Assembly (NCBI RefSeq): GCF_023715505.1
Contig: NZ_JAMBOH010000002.1
Coordinates: 248,001 to 312,000, forward strand
Length of the DNA stretch: 64,000 nt
Direction of reading: 5' to 3'
From: Neobacillus cucumis
Lineage (GTDB): Bacteria; Bacillota; Bacilli; Bacillales_B; DSM-18226
Numbering within the stretch: position 1 is the first letter of the stretch; each line of letters opens with the position of its first letter. The position numbers and the translations under genes are program-made. Shown here one piece after another: positions 1-8,574 of this stretch. The notes under the pieces were generated by a model that saw nothing but the letters and a program-made list of their open reading frames with translations, made no database searches and had not been told where the DNA came from.

Positions 1-1
1 C

Positions 2-637
2 GACCAAGAAAAACCCGTTCCAGTGATCGTACGTAATTATGAGGAAAAGGATTTTCCTGACTTAATTCGTATTCAACAAGAGAGCTTTCCTCCTCCATTT
101 CCATCCGAATTATGGTGGAATGATGAGCAGCTAATAAATCATGTGAATCTTTTTCCACAAGGAGCCCTTTGTATCGAAGTAAACGGAGAAATTGCCGGTT
201 CTATGACAGGGTTGCTCGTTGCCTTTGATGACAAACATCCAGACCACAATTGGGAAGAGATAACTGATAATGGTTATATTCGTAACCATAACCCAAATGG
301 TAATACCTTGTACGTGGTCGATATCGGTATTCGACCATCTTATCGAAAATTAGGATTAGGCAAATGGTTGATGTTCTCGATGTATGATGTTGTTGTTCAC
401 TTCCGTTTAGAAAGATTACTAGGCGGGGGAAGGATGCCAGGTTATCATAAACAGGCGGATAGAATGTCTGCAGAACAATATATCGTTGCGGTTGTCAAAG
501 GAGAGCTAAAAGATTCAGTTATTACCTTTCTTCTCCGTTGCGGCCGAACCCCAGTAAAAGTGATTACAAATTATTTAGAGGATGAAGAATCATGTAATTA
601 TGGGACTTTAATGGAGTGGAAGAACCCATTTTTGTAG
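2..637 (+). CDS. GNAT-family N-acetyltransferase (5' end outside window)
   Basis: The protein has the GNAT fold pattern: an N-terminal strand and helix (NYEEKDFPDLIRIQQESF), then the acetyl-CoA-binding motif A region around residues 100-125 of the visible frame (VVDIGIRPSYRKLGLGKWLM), in which R-K-L-G-L-G is the pyrophosphate loop. It should transfer an acetyl group from acetyl-CoA to an unknown amine in the cytoplasm. The frame is open back to base 2. The first possible start, GTG at 23, has no Shine-Dalgarno sequence, so the true start probably lies left of the window. A weak hairpin with a T run (about 666-690) follows the stop. The substrate cannot be told from the sequence. Confidence 0.8.
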   Translation, partial: DQEKPVPVIVRNYEEKDFPDLIRIQQESFPPPFPSELWWNDEQLINHVNLFPQGALCIEVNGEIAGSMTGLLVAFDDKHPDHNWEEITDNGYIRNHNPNGNTLYVVDIGIRPSYRKLGLGKWLMFSMYDVVVHFRLERLLGGGRMPGYHKQADRMSAEQYIVAVVKGELKDSVITFLLRCGRTPVKVITNYLEDEESCNYGTLMEWKNPFL

Positions 638-787
638 TACTAAAATAAGCTTAATTTACTTTTGTACCCAATTATAGGGTGCTTTTTTTTGTGTGTTTTT
701 TTCATGAATATTCTGTGAACAAAACTTTTCATCTACTCTCACCAGCCATTGTTACAAGCATATCATGTATCAAGGTGGTGATAAAAA

Positions 788-1078
788 ATGACATTTACAC
801 TTTCAGATTGGATGCTTTATACAATGTGGGCTGTTTTTGGACTAATGATTCTTGATCTTTTATTAGGATTTTTAAAGTCATTCTGGAAAGGCACGCTCAC
901 TTCAGATTTTATTTTAGGATATTTAAAAGACGTCCTATACTACGTTGTCCCATTAAACTTTCTCATTTCCATGTTTCCGATTGACCCTTCTGGGTGGATT
1001 TTAATAGCATTCTTTTTCGTTGGCGGTCTTGGCGTTGCAATTAAGTATTTATTAGACATAATCAACAAATTTAAATAA
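788..1078 (+). CDS. Small holin-like membrane protein (phage holin family 4 type)
   Basis: A 96-residue protein with three hydrophobic segments (about residues 10-30, 44-62 and 68-90), separated by a short basic loop containing FLKSFWKGTL. The pattern D-L-L-L-G-F-L-K after the first helix resembles the toxin-secretion/phage-lysis holin family. A good ribosome binding site (AAGGTGGTGA, 772-781) precedes the ATG. No lysin or phage genes lie nearby and it is a monocistronic unit closed by a strong terminator, so it is probably a stand-alone chromosomal holin-like protein, not part of a prophage. The family call rests on length and topology plus the one motif, so it is only moderately sure. Confidence 0.6.
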   Translation: MTFTLSDWMLYTMWAVFGLMILDLLLGFLKSFWKGTLTSDFILGYLKDVLYYVVPLNFLISMFPIDPSGWILIAFFFVGGLGVAIKYLLDIINKFK

Positions 1079-1090
1079 ACCCCGTCAGAA

Positions 1091-1119
1091 AACCTTCCAT
1101 GCTGATTGGAGGGTTTTTT
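1091..1119 (+). terminator. Intrinsic terminator after the holin-like gene
   Basis: A 9-bp stem (AACCTTCCA paired with TGGAGGGTT) with a 7-base loop is followed by a T run, 12 bases after the stop codon. Confidence 0.85.
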
Positions 1120-1317
1120 CAATGTTTTCACAGCAGGTAAGAAATCTTGGTGAATTAGTCAATAAATTTACCTTTTTCAACAGGTATGACTAACAGGAAA
1201 TAAGAATAAATATCAGTATTCTAGATTAAATATCTGTGGTGCTTCACCAGTAAATCGGCACCAATCAAGCGGATTGTTTGTAAAATTTTTGCAATATTCA
1301 GAAAGGATTGTGGGGCC

Positions 1318-3018
1318 ATGAGGAAATATCGGTGGGTAAAGTGGCGAAAAATTATCCTCTGGGTCACAGCTGTCGTCATTATAAGTATATATTTGCTTAA
1401 TAGTGGACCGACAGTCTGGGGAGTCGTCATCAGTATTGTCAGTTTGTTACTGCAGCTGCTCTTTGCGATGCTGTTCATGATTATCCAGTTTGTTGCCCTA
1501 TTCTGGTTCCTAGCCCGCGGCAGGACCTATTGGATCCTGCCGGGGGAAACCGGCTCCACCTGGGCCGATTATCGGGGAAACCCAGAGATTGTTGAAAATG
1601 CGAAGCGCATTGTTACCCTTTTAAAGGGAGTTAAAGAGTTTAAGGAAATGGGTGGTGAGGCCATTCGCGGCTTACTGCTATGTGGACCGCCAGGGACTGG
1701 AAAATCTTACCTTGCCCAAGTAATTGCAAACGAAGCCCAAGTTCCTTTTGCTTACGCCTCTGCACCTAGTTTTCAAAATATGTTCTTTGGTGTTGGAAAC
1801 CTGAAAGTAATGGGGCTCTATAAGAAGGCCCGAAAGCTCGCAAAGTTGTATGGTGCTTGCATTATTTTTATAGATGAAATTGACGCCATCGGAATGAGCC
1901 GTCAGGCAGGAGGCGGAGCAGGAGGAATGATGGGCGGACTGATGGGGATGGGTGGTTCGGGTCTACTAAATGAACTGCTCTTACAGATGGACCCGCCAAA
2001 TATCGATAACGGCTGGTTCTCCAAGTTGCTTCGGTCAATTGGTCTTCGAAAAAGGAAGGCGGACCGGCCTGCAGTCTTAACGGTTGGTGCAACCAACCTT
2101 CCCGATGTACTTGATCAAGCCTTGCTTCGGCCTGGGCGTTTCGACCGAAAACTCTGGGTGGATTCACCTGACTATGATGGACGGATTGATGTATTCCAGT
2201 ATTACCTCGAAAAGGTAAAAAGGGACTCCACGATTACACCTGAGCGGGCGGCACTTGATACGATTGGTTATTCTCCAGCACAAATTAAACACATTGTAAA
2301 CGAAGCAGTGGTAATTGCCCATCAACGGGGAGCACAAGTTGCTAGTTATGAGGATTTCCGTGCGGCAATGGAGACATATGAATGGGGGCTAAAACAGCCG
2401 CTTAGGTCCATGAGTGAGGATGAAAAACGAAATGTTGCCTATCATGAGGCCGGTCATGCGGTTGCACAATTTCTTCTAAAGCCTCATGAACGAGTATGGA
2501 AAGTAACCATTATCCGCAGGGGTGGTGCGCTAGGACTCGCAGCTACGAAACCAACGCATGAACGATATAATCGAACCGACAAAGAAATCCTAGCAGAAAT
2601 ACAAGTTTGTTTGGCAGCTCGTGCGGTGGAAGAGGAGTTTTTAAATAAAAAATTAAATGGGGTTACTTCTGATTTGAGGCAGGCAACAGAGCTTGCGGGC
2701 GCTTATCTAGGGATAGTCGGCATGGGTGAAGAATTATTCAGCTGGCTCGCGGTCGGTTCACGTTCGGACGGACTAAGAGCACTGCGATCCAAAATCAATG
2801 AACTCCTAAAGTCAGAGATGAACAAAGTTAAGAAGCTTGTAAATGATAATGGAGACTTTGTTCACCGGATTGCCGAGGAGCTCCTGAAGCGTGGCGATTT
2901 AACAGGCGAAGAGATAGAGCAAATCTATGTTGGGCTGTATGGCCAAAGTCGAGCAGAAGTCCTAGAGTCGCAGAGTCAAGGTTTATTAGATTCAACTGAT
3001 ATGGACAAAAATGAGTAA
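1318..3018 (+). CDS. FtsH-like membrane AAA+ ATPase / zinc metalloprotease
   Basis: A 566-residue protein of the FtsH (M41) class. Two hydrophobic segments lie close together (about residues 12-27 and 33-65). The AAA module has Walker A GPPGTGKS at 123-130, an aromatic pore loop MFFGVG near 155-160, Walker B IFIDEIDA near 183-190 and the arginine-finger region RPGRFDR at 271-277. The protease part has the zinc site HEAGH at 366-370 and a likely third ligand, D442, in TSDLRQAT. It should unfold and degrade membrane or soluble substrates at the cytoplasmic face. Unlike canonical FtsH, almost nothing separates the two membrane segments, so the usual extracytoplasmic domain is missing. A glycine/methionine-rich stretch follows Walker B (197-213). 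It starts at ATG with AGAAAGGA upstream. It looks like a second, divergent FtsH paralogue, and its substrates are unknown. Confidence 0.85.
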   Translation: MRKYRWVKWRKIILWVTAVVIISIYLLNSGPTVWGVVISIVSLLLQLLFAMLFMIIQFVALFWFLARGRTYWILPGETGSTWADYRGNPEIVENAKRIVTLLKGVKEFKEMGGEAIRGLLLCGPPGTGKSYLAQVIANEAQVPFAYASAPSFQNMFFGVGNLKVMGLYKKARKLAKLYGACIIFIDEIDAIGMSRQAGGGAGGMMGGLMGMGGSGLLNELLLQMDPPNIDNGWFSKLLRSIGLRKRKADRPAVLTVGATNLPDVLDQALLRPGRFDRKLWVDSPDYDGRIDVFQYYLEKVKRDSTITPERAALDTIGYSPAQIKHIVNEAVVIAHQRGAQVASYEDFRAAMETYEWGLKQPLRSMSEDEKRNVAYHEAGHAVAQFLLKPHERVWKVTIIRRGGALGLAATKPTHERYNRTDKEILAEIQVCLAARAVEEEFLNKKLNGVTSDLRQATELAGAYLGIVGMGEELFSWLAVGSRSDGLRALRSKINELLKSEMNKVKKLVNDNGDFVHRIAEELLKRGDLTGEEIEQIYVGLYGQSRAEVLESQSQGLLDSTDMDKNE

Positions 3019-3103
3019 AAAAGTTTAGAAGTGTCTTCAATAGGGGGTCTTGAGGACAAAACCCGTTAACAAACATGCAGAACTATTCTCAATCAGATGT
3101 TAA

Positions 3104-3137
3104 AAAAATGGATGGTGCCACTCGCCATCCATTTTTG
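3104..3137 (+). terminator. Intrinsic terminator after the FtsH-like gene
   Basis: A 12-bp stem (arms 3104-3115 and 3125-3136) around GGATGG/CCATCC, ending in a T run. Confidence 0.85.
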
Positions 3138-3197
3138 TGCTTTAGAAAGTTTCAATACCTGACAAATGGTCATTTTATTGGTACATAAATTTATTTG

Positions 3198-3226
3198 TTG
3201 ACAAATAGAACTAATACTAATAGAAT
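3198..3226 (+). promoter_or_regulatory. Sigma-A promoter of the riboswitch-permease unit
   Basis: A perfect -35 box TTGACA (3198-3203) and -10 box TAGAAT (3221-3226) are separated by 17 bases. Transcription would start near 3233, giving a leader of roughly 350 bases before the permease start. Confidence 0.75.
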
Positions 3227-3318
3227 TATAAATTATTCAACGATAGTTTAGTTTCTGAGTAAGAATGCTAAATAATCATTGATTACTTTACAAATTAAAT
3301 ATTTAGCAAGCTATGATT

Positions 3319-3412
3319 GCTATGGATCACACTATAGCAGGAGCAGCTTCTGGAGAGACCGCTAGATAGCGGCGCCGAAGGGTTCACAATCTCAGGCAAA
3401 AGGACAGAAGAG
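3319..3412 (+). ncRNA. Glycine riboswitch (single aptamer)
   Basis: The conserved glycine aptamer core is readable. P1 pairs CTTCTG (3347-3352) with CAGAAG (3405-3410), GGAGAGACC follows at 3352-3360, and a small hairpin CCGCT-AGAT-AGCGG comes next. Then come the hallmark GCCGAAGG (3374-3381) and CTCAGGCAAAAGGAC (3391-3405). Only one aptamer is present, not the common tandem pair. A flanking hairpin upstream (GCTAT/ATAGC, 3319-3338) and one downstream (3426-3451) could be the 'ghost aptamer' stems known from single-aptamer glycine riboswitches. It lies in the leader of a CycA/AapA-type glycine/D-amino-acid permease and upstream of a strong terminator, so it probably tunes glycine uptake through termination. 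Whether glycine turns it on or off cannot be read with certainty. Confidence 0.85.
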
Positions 3413-3477
3413 TACGAAGACTATTTATTATTCTATCACAAAAGAGTAATAGATATTATTTGTTATTCTTTCGCCCG

Positions 3478-3510
3478 AAGAGATTGGAGAAATTCCAATC
3501 TCTTTTTTTA
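3478..3510 (+). terminator. Riboswitch expression-platform terminator
   Basis: A 10-bp stem AGAGATTGGA (3479-3488) / TCCAATCTCT (3494-3503) is followed by seven T. It sits between the glycine aptamer and the permease start. Its 5' arm (GAGATT) can pair instead with AATCTC at 3389-3394 inside the aptamer, which would be a plausible switch. Confidence 0.8.
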
Positions 3511-3580
3511 TTGGTTTTCTACTTGTTCACTGTTTCACCTGAACAAGTACAATTATTACTACCATTAGGGGGAGTTTCAA

Positions 3581-4945
3581 GTGGCACAACAGGAATTAAA
3601 AAGGGATTTAAAAAACCGGCATGTACAATTGATTGCAATTGGCGGAACGATTGGAACAGGCTTATTTTTAGGGTCAGGCAGAGCCATCCAGTTAGCAGGC
3701 CCGTCGATTATGTTTGCCTATATCATTGTAGGGATCGCTTGTTTTTTTGTTATGAGAGCATTAGGAGAGCTGCTATTATCAAAAGCGGGCTATACATCTT
3801 TTACAGACATTGCTGAGGACTATATCGGACCATGGGCAGGATTTGTAACTGGATGGACGTATTGGTTTTGCTGGATCATGACGGCCATGGCTGATATCAT
3901 TGCCGTTGGTGTATATGTTCAATATTGGTTTGCTATCCCGCAGTGGGTTCCAGCCATCGTGTGTTTAGTTCTATTATTGGGGCTTAATCTATTAACGGTA
4001 AAACTATTTGGAGAGTTAGAGTTTTGGTTTGCCTTAATAAAAGTCATCACGATTCTCGCTTTAATCGGAATAGGAGTTATCTTATTAGTAATAGGATTCA
4101 AAACAGATGTGGCAACCGTAACTGTAAAAAATATTTGGGAATATGGTGGTCTTTTTCCACACGGTGCTTCAGGTTTTTTACTTTCATTTCAGATGGTAGT
4201 CTTTGCCTATGTGGGCGTTGAATTGGTGGGTGTATCAGCAGCGGAAACAGCCAATCCACAAAAAAATATCCCGTCAGCGATTAATAAAATTCCGTTAAGA
4301 ATTCTATTTTTCTATGTGGGTGCACTTTTTATCTTGTTATGTATCAATCCATGGTCACAGTTAAATGCAGGTAACAGTCCTTTTGTAAAAACGTTTAGTT
4401 TGGTAGGAATCCCGATTGCAGCAGGTATTATAAATTTCGTTGTGTTAACATCAGCGGCATCTGCCTGCAATAGTGGTTTGTTTTCAACGAGCCGAATCTT
4501 ATTTAATTTAAGCTCTAAAGCCCAAGGTCCAGCCCAATTTTCTAAATTAAATAAAAATCATGTACCAAGTAATGCATTATTGGTCTCAGCCCTTGTTTTA
4601 TCAGTCGGAGCGCTTTTAAGCAAGCTGATTCCTGAACAAGCTTTTGGCATCGTGACAACCATCAGTGCGATTTGTTTTATTTGGGTTTGGGGTATTATCT
4701 TAGTTTGTCATTTACGGTATCGGAAATTACGTCCGGATCTACGAAAAAAATCGACTTTTAAAGCTCCATTTACGCCGTTTATTAATTATGCCGTCTTAGC
4801 GTTATTTGTTTTTATTCTAATTGTTATGTTGTTTGCTGATTCAACTCGGACAGCTTTATTATTGACACCGATATGGTTTATTCTTTTATTTATCTTGTAC
4901 TCTTTTAAAAGATTCAAAGATCAGAACATAAAAGTATCTGCATAA
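3581..4945 (+). CDS. cycA: D-serine/D-alanine/glycine permease (AAT/APC family)
   Basis: A 454-residue permease with 12 predicted membrane helices. The N-terminal RHVQLIAIGGTIGTGLF stretch is the amino-acid transporter signature. Long blocks match CycA/AapA as remembered (GWTYWFCW, KLFGELEFWFALIK, INFVVLTSAASACNSG, FSTSRILF). It should import glycine and small D- or L-amino acids by proton symport. The start is GTG at 3581 with the site AGGGGGAG six bases upstream. The glycine riboswitch and terminator in its leader independently support glycine as a substrate. The gene is monocistronic and ends in a strong terminator. B. subtilis AapA is the closest functional analogue I can name; the precise substrate range is inference. 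Confidence 0.88.
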   Translation: MAQQELKRDLKNRHVQLIAIGGTIGTGLFLGSGRAIQLAGPSIMFAYIIVGIACFFVMRALGELLLSKAGYTSFTDIAEDYIGPWAGFVTGWTYWFCWIMTAMADIIAVGVYVQYWFAIPQWVPAIVCLVLLLGLNLLTVKLFGELEFWFALIKVITILALIGIGVILLVIGFKTDVATVTVKNIWEYGGLFPHGASGFLLSFQMVVFAYVGVELVGVSAAETANPQKNIPSAINKIPLRILFFYVGALFILLCINPWSQLNAGNSPFVKTFSLVGIPIAAGIINFVVLTSAASACNSGLFSTSRILFNLSSKAQGPAQFSKLNKNHVPSNALLVSALVLSVGALLSKLIPEQAFGIVTTISAICFIWVWGIILVCHLRYRKLRPDLRKKSTFKAPFTPFINYAVLALFVFILIVMLFADSTRTALLLTPIWFILLFILYSFKRFKDQNIKVSA

Positions 4946-4966
4946 TAGATATAAAATATAAAAGTG

Positions 4967-5006
4967 AACTAACCCACATCATTATGATTGGGTTAGTTTT
5001 TTTTTA
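4967..5006 (+). terminator. Intrinsic terminator after cycA-like permease
   Basis: Stem AACTAACCCA (4967-4976) / TGGGTTAGTT (4989-4998) followed by a run of T. Confidence 0.88.
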
Positions 5007-5197
5007 AGAAGATAGTTTAATTTTTTGTTCGTTAAAAAGGAAAAAGGAAAAATATGTAGAAATATTAATATTATGGAAAGCTGGGTGTAACACAGAAAAC
5101 TAGAATGTAATATTGCTAACAAAATTGTAATGTGGATATGCCAGCCAACATAGAATACACGGATTAGTTATTTTAATGGGTAGTTGGGGGGATCAAT

Positions 5198-5959
5198 TTG
5201 CAAAGAAAATGGTTAATTTTTATTAGTTTGGCTTCTCTGTTATTGTTTAGCTTATGTTTTGGGGTACCCTCTAGTTCGGCGGCCACTGTCAACAAGTTTA
5301 TTATTATTAACAAAGCTAACAACCGTCTGGCATACTATGAAAACGGCGTCTTGAAGAAACAATTTAAAGTGGGCACAGGGCGTAGTAGTTCCTTAACACC
5401 TGAAGGCAAATTCAAAATTGTTAACAAAATTGTTAACCGTCCATATTACAAGGGACACATCCCAGGTGGAGATCCTCGCAACCCGCTAGGGAATCGATGG
5501 ATGGGTTTAAATGCCCGCGGAACATGGGGGACAACTTATGGGATTCATGGTAACAACAACCCAGGTTCAATAGGAGGGTATGTGAGCAGTGGGTGTGTGC
5601 GGATGTACGATAATGAAGTAGAGTGGCTATTCAATCAGGTGCCAGTGAATACTCCGGTGGTTATTACCACTTCGAATAGTTCATTCGATGCGATTGCAGT
5701 GGCCAATGGATTGAAAGGTGGGAAAAGTATACCTACTGTCCCTGTTACTACAATCGGGGAAACTCTTAAAAAAGGAAGCAAGGGACCTGCAGTAGTCACA
5801 CTTCAGAAGAAGCTGACATCTCTTGGATACAATACCAAAGGGTTTGATGGCATCTTTGGAGCAAACACTGATAGCGCAGTCCGTAACTTCCAAAGGGCAT
5901 ATCACCTGCAAGTAGATGGCGTTGTAGGGCCAAATACGAGAAAAGCTCTTGGACTATAA
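5198..5959 (+). CDS. Secreted L,D-transpeptidase with peptidoglycan-binding domain
   Basis: A 253-residue cell-wall enzyme. A signal peptide (basic MQRKW, hydrophobic core to about residue 20, cleavage probably after SSAA at 26-29) is followed by a YkuD catalytic domain. Its active-site signature is HG at 117-118 and S-x-G-C-x-R at 130-135, with catalytic Cys133. A C-terminal PG_binding_1 domain (about 190-253) contains LQKKLTSLGY and FQRAYHLQVDGVVG. It should form or exchange 3-3 peptide cross-links in peptidoglycan outside the membrane. The start is TTG at 5198, chosen for the strong upstream site (TTGGGGGGA). The domain order is YkuD then binding domain, the reverse of the LysM-first YkuD protein. 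It is monocistronic. Confidence 0.9.
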   Translation: MQRKWLIFISLASLLLFSLCFGVPSSSAATVNKFIIINKANNRLAYYENGVLKKQFKVGTGRSSSLTPEGKFKIVNKIVNRPYYKGHIPGGDPRNPLGNRWMGLNARGTWGTTYGIHGNNNPGSIGGYVSSGCVRMYDNEVEWLFNQVPVNTPVVITTSNSSFDAIAVANGLKGGKSIPTVPVTTIGETLKKGSKGPAVVTLQKKLTSLGYNTKGFDGIFGANTDSAVRNFQRAYHLQVDGVVGPNTRKALGL

Positions 5960-5981
5960 CAGTCATTCACTATCTAAGCTT

Positions 5982-6012
5982 AAGCTGCTCAGTTTTGCTG
6001 AGCGGCTTTTCT
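5982..6012 (+). terminator. Intrinsic terminator after L,D-transpeptidase gene
   Basis: An 11-bp stem AAGCTGCTCAG / CTGAGCGGCTT with a TTTTG loop, then T residues. Confidence 0.85.
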
Positions 6013-6024
6013 TATTCTATATAC

Positions 6025-6071
6025 AGAAAAATAGAGGATTCCCAAGAAATAGTCTTTTGGGAATCCTCTAT
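6025..6071 (-). terminator. Terminator of the MarR-HlyD-MFS operon
   Basis: A 15-bp perfect stem (arms 6031-6045 and 6057-6071), read on the minus strand with a U run at 6030-6027. It closes the efflux operon and faces the transpeptidase terminator. Confidence 0.88.
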
Positions 6072-6086
6072 CTTATTAATTATATT

Positions 6087-7907
6087 TTATTTTTGTATCT
6101 GAGCACGTTTTACAAAGAATACTAAAACCAAGGCTATAAAGGCAATAATGGTAGCGACAATAAATGCATCATTAATCCCATCTATTGTGGTTTGTTTCAT
6201 AACTTGCCCATAAAGCACATAGGTAGTTAGTTGTTTACCAGCGGCCGCAGGCATGTGTGTTAATGCTGCTAAGCCTTGACTAAGCTGAGAAAATTGACCT
6301 GAGATGAATGGATTCGCACTAGTCATTGTACTAATATATTCACCATAATGCACACCTGACCTTGAGGTCATAACGGTAACAAGGAAGGCAGTTCCAATAC
6401 TTCCTGCAATTTGCCTTGCCGTATTGGATGCGGCCGTACCGTGTGCCCCGAGGTGACGAGGTAATTGGTTAAGACCTTCTGTCATAATCGTCATCATAAT
6501 AAAAGACATACCAAACATCCTAAATACATAAAGGAGAAGCAGATGGGTATAACTTGTGGTCATACTTAATTTAGTAAATTGCCATGTTGTAATTACCGTA
6601 ATGGTTAAACCGATGACACCAAGCCATCTTGCACCCATTTTATCAAAAAGTGCTCCCGAGATTGGCGACATAATTCCCATTACAATGGCACCAGGAAGCA
6701 TCAATAAACCAGATTCTAAGGCGGTAAAACCACGAATATTTTGCAAATAAATAGGGAGCAAGATCATCGCACCAAACATGGCCATGTTGACAATCATACT
6801 GATAATGGTAGTTAAAGCAAAAATGTCGTATTTAAATACTCTAAGATCTAACATTGGTTTATCAGTTGTAAGTTCACGCCAGATAAACGCAAGAATAAAT
6901 ATCACTCCGACTGTTAAGGAAACTACAACAGTTGCACTGTCCCAGCCATCGCTTCCTGCTTCACTAAAACCATATAACAGAAATCCAAAACCTAATGTTG
7001 AGAATAATAATCCTGGGAAATCAAATTTAGGATTCGTTGTTTCGGTTACATCTTTCATCCAAAAGAAGCTAAAAATTAAATCAAGTATACCAATTGGAAT
7101 AACGATATCAAACAATAATCTCCATGAATAATGTCCAATCAGCCAACCAGATAATGTTGGACCGATAGCAGGAGCAAAGATCATAACAACTCCCATAAGT
7201 CCCATAGCCTTCCCACGTTTTTCCGGAGGGAAGAGGGCGAAAAAGACAGTCATTAGCAGGGGCATAATAATACCAGCACCACTAGCCTGAACGACCCTGC
7301 CAATCATCAGCATGGTAAAGTTTATGGATAGGGAACAAATTAATGAACCTACGGTAAAAAGAAAAATCGCAGCAATAAAAAGTTTCCTGGTTCCAAATTT
7401 TTCAATCAAATAGGCCGTAACTGGAATCAAAATACCGTTAACTAGCATATAACCAGTTGATAGCCATTGCACCGTATTTGCAGAAACACCTAAATCATTC
7501 ATGATATGAGGAATCGCTACATTAAGTAAAGTTTGATTAAGGATAGCAACAAATGCACCAAGCATTAATGCAGTGAGTATTTTACCTGTTCCCGAAGACT
7601 TTTCAGATTTACTCTCTTCTTGACTGGAACGGTTTCTAATTTCTTCTTTTGGCTTTACATCGGCTTGAACATATTCCAAAGCTGGCTCGGCTATCACGTT
7701 ATCTTCAAGCATATCCTCGACTTGACTTGATAGATCTTCTTGTTGATCTATTTTATTGATTACTTGCCCTTGTGGAATATCTTCAACCTCTTGTTTTATT
7801 GCTTCAGTTTGAGCAATTTTGGGCTTTTTTTGTTTCAACACACCAAAATTAATAAAAAGTAACACCAAAATACATATAAGGGCATAAACCGTGATATATA
7901 TTGACAT
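6087..7907 (-). CDS. DHA2-family (EmrB/QacA-type) multidrug MFS exporter with N-terminal extension
   Basis: A 606-residue, drug:proton antiporter of the 14-helix DHA2 family. The conserved region starts near residue 109 (GKILTALMLGAFVAILNQTLLNVAIP). Further signatures are WLSTGYMLVNG, GRVVQASGAGIIMPLL and the antiporter motif C-like AIGPTLSGW. Family members are usually 470-530 residues. Here about 108 extra residues come first: one hydrophobic segment (about 3-23), then an acidic and lysine-rich linker. The start is ATG at 7907, 8 bases after the HlyD-like stop, so the extension is in frame and within the operon. It should work with the adjacent membrane-fusion protein to expel drugs or lipophilic compounds; the substrate is unknown. 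Confidence 0.88.
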   Translation of the reverse strand: MSIYITVYALICILVLLFINFGVLKQKKPKIAQTEAIKQEVEDIPQGQVINKIDQQEDLSSQVEDMLEDNVIAEPALEYVQADVKPKEEIRNRSSQEESKSEKSSGTGKILTALMLGAFVAILNQTLLNVAIPHIMNDLGVSANTVQWLSTGYMLVNGILIPVTAYLIEKFGTRKLFIAAIFLFTVGSLICSLSINFTMLMIGRVVQASGAGIIMPLLMTVFFALFPPEKRGKAMGLMGVVMIFAPAIGPTLSGWLIGHYSWRLLFDIVIPIGILDLIFSFFWMKDVTETTNPKFDFPGLLFSTLGFGFLLYGFSEAGSDGWDSATVVVSLTVGVIFILAFIWRELTTDKPMLDLRVFKYDIFALTTIISMIVNMAMFGAMILLPIYLQNIRGFTALESGLLMLPGAIVMGIMSPISGALFDKMGARWLGVIGLTITVITTWQFTKLSMTTSYTHLLLLYVFRMFGMSFIMMTIMTEGLNQLPRHLGAHGTAASNTARQIAGSIGTAFLVTVMTSRSGVHYGEYISTMTSANPFISGQFSQLSQGLAALTHMPAAAGKQLTTYVLYGQVMKQTTIDGINDAFIVATIIAFIALVLVFFVKRAQIQK

Positions 7908-7915
7908 CTTATCAC

Positions 7916-8569
7916 CTACTTATGAATTCGCACGGTCACGTTCATACCAGGAACAATTCCTACACCTTTATTGTCATCAATGGATACTTTAACTGGAACA
8001 ACTTGTGTTACCTTGGTGTAATTTGCTGTGTTATTTGAACTTGGTAATAATGAGAATGTACTTGCAGTAGCTAAACCAATTTGTTGTATTTTCCCTTTTA
8101 ATGTTGAATTAGGAAAAGCATCAACGTAAATGTCAACATCCTGTCCTACGGCAATTTCGTCAATCTTTGTTTCATCAATGTTTGCTGTTACCCACAAATT
8201 ATTTAAATCATATACTTGAGCAAGCGGTGTTCCTGCAGCAACGAATGAATTTTGTACAGCGTTACTTTGGACAACCGTTCCGTTTGTTGGAAGAGTAACT
8301 TTCATCTCAGTCGGCTGTCCATCAGTTCCAGTTGTTAAGATCGTCCCAATTGTTTCATCTTTCGTAAAACTATCCCCAACTTTGCCTTCCCAACCAGTTA
8401 ATTTCCCGTTAGCAGGAGCTGCAATGGATACTTGTTGTCCAGCGATTTGCGCATTGTCTGTCGTTAAATAATTGACGGTTTTATTATAGTAAGCATATCC
8501 TGCAAAACCTCCACCTACTAAGACAATTAAAATTATAATGTTGACTAAAAGTAAACGTTTCGTACTCAT
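7916..8569 (-). CDS. HlyD/EmrA-family efflux adaptor (short form)
   Basis: A 217-residue membrane-fusion protein. It has one N-terminal membrane anchor (about residues 7-27), then the biotinyl-lipoyl-like half motifs. VSIAAPANGKLTGWEGKVGD is followed by GTVVQSNAVQNSFVAAGTPLAQVYDLNNLWV, and the beta-barrel part is ANIDETKIDEIAVGQDVDIYVDAFP. It lacks the long coiled-coil hairpin of Gram-negative EmrA (about 390 residues), as expected in a cell without an outer membrane. It lies between the MarR gene (5-base gap) and the DHA2 exporter (8-base gap), so the three are one transcription unit. Its role is probably to assist the exporter on the outer face of the membrane. Confidence 0.87.
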   Translation of the reverse strand: MSTKRLLLVNIIILIVLVGGGFAGYAYYNKTVNYLTTDNAQIAGQQVSIAAPANGKLTGWEGKVGDSFTKDETIGTILTTGTDGQPTEMKVTLPTNGTVVQSNAVQNSFVAAGTPLAQVYDLNNLWVTANIDETKIDEIAVGQDVDIYVDAFPNSTLKGKIQQIGLATASTFSLLPSSNNTANYTKVTQVVPVKVSIDDNKGVGIVPGMNVTVRIHK

Positions 8570-8574
8570 TCCAA

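Noticed and set aside
3460..3816. 118-codon open frame overlapping the riboswitch terminator and the permease start
   Set aside because: It reads through the terminator hairpin and overlaps the permease gene in another frame without a ribosome site.
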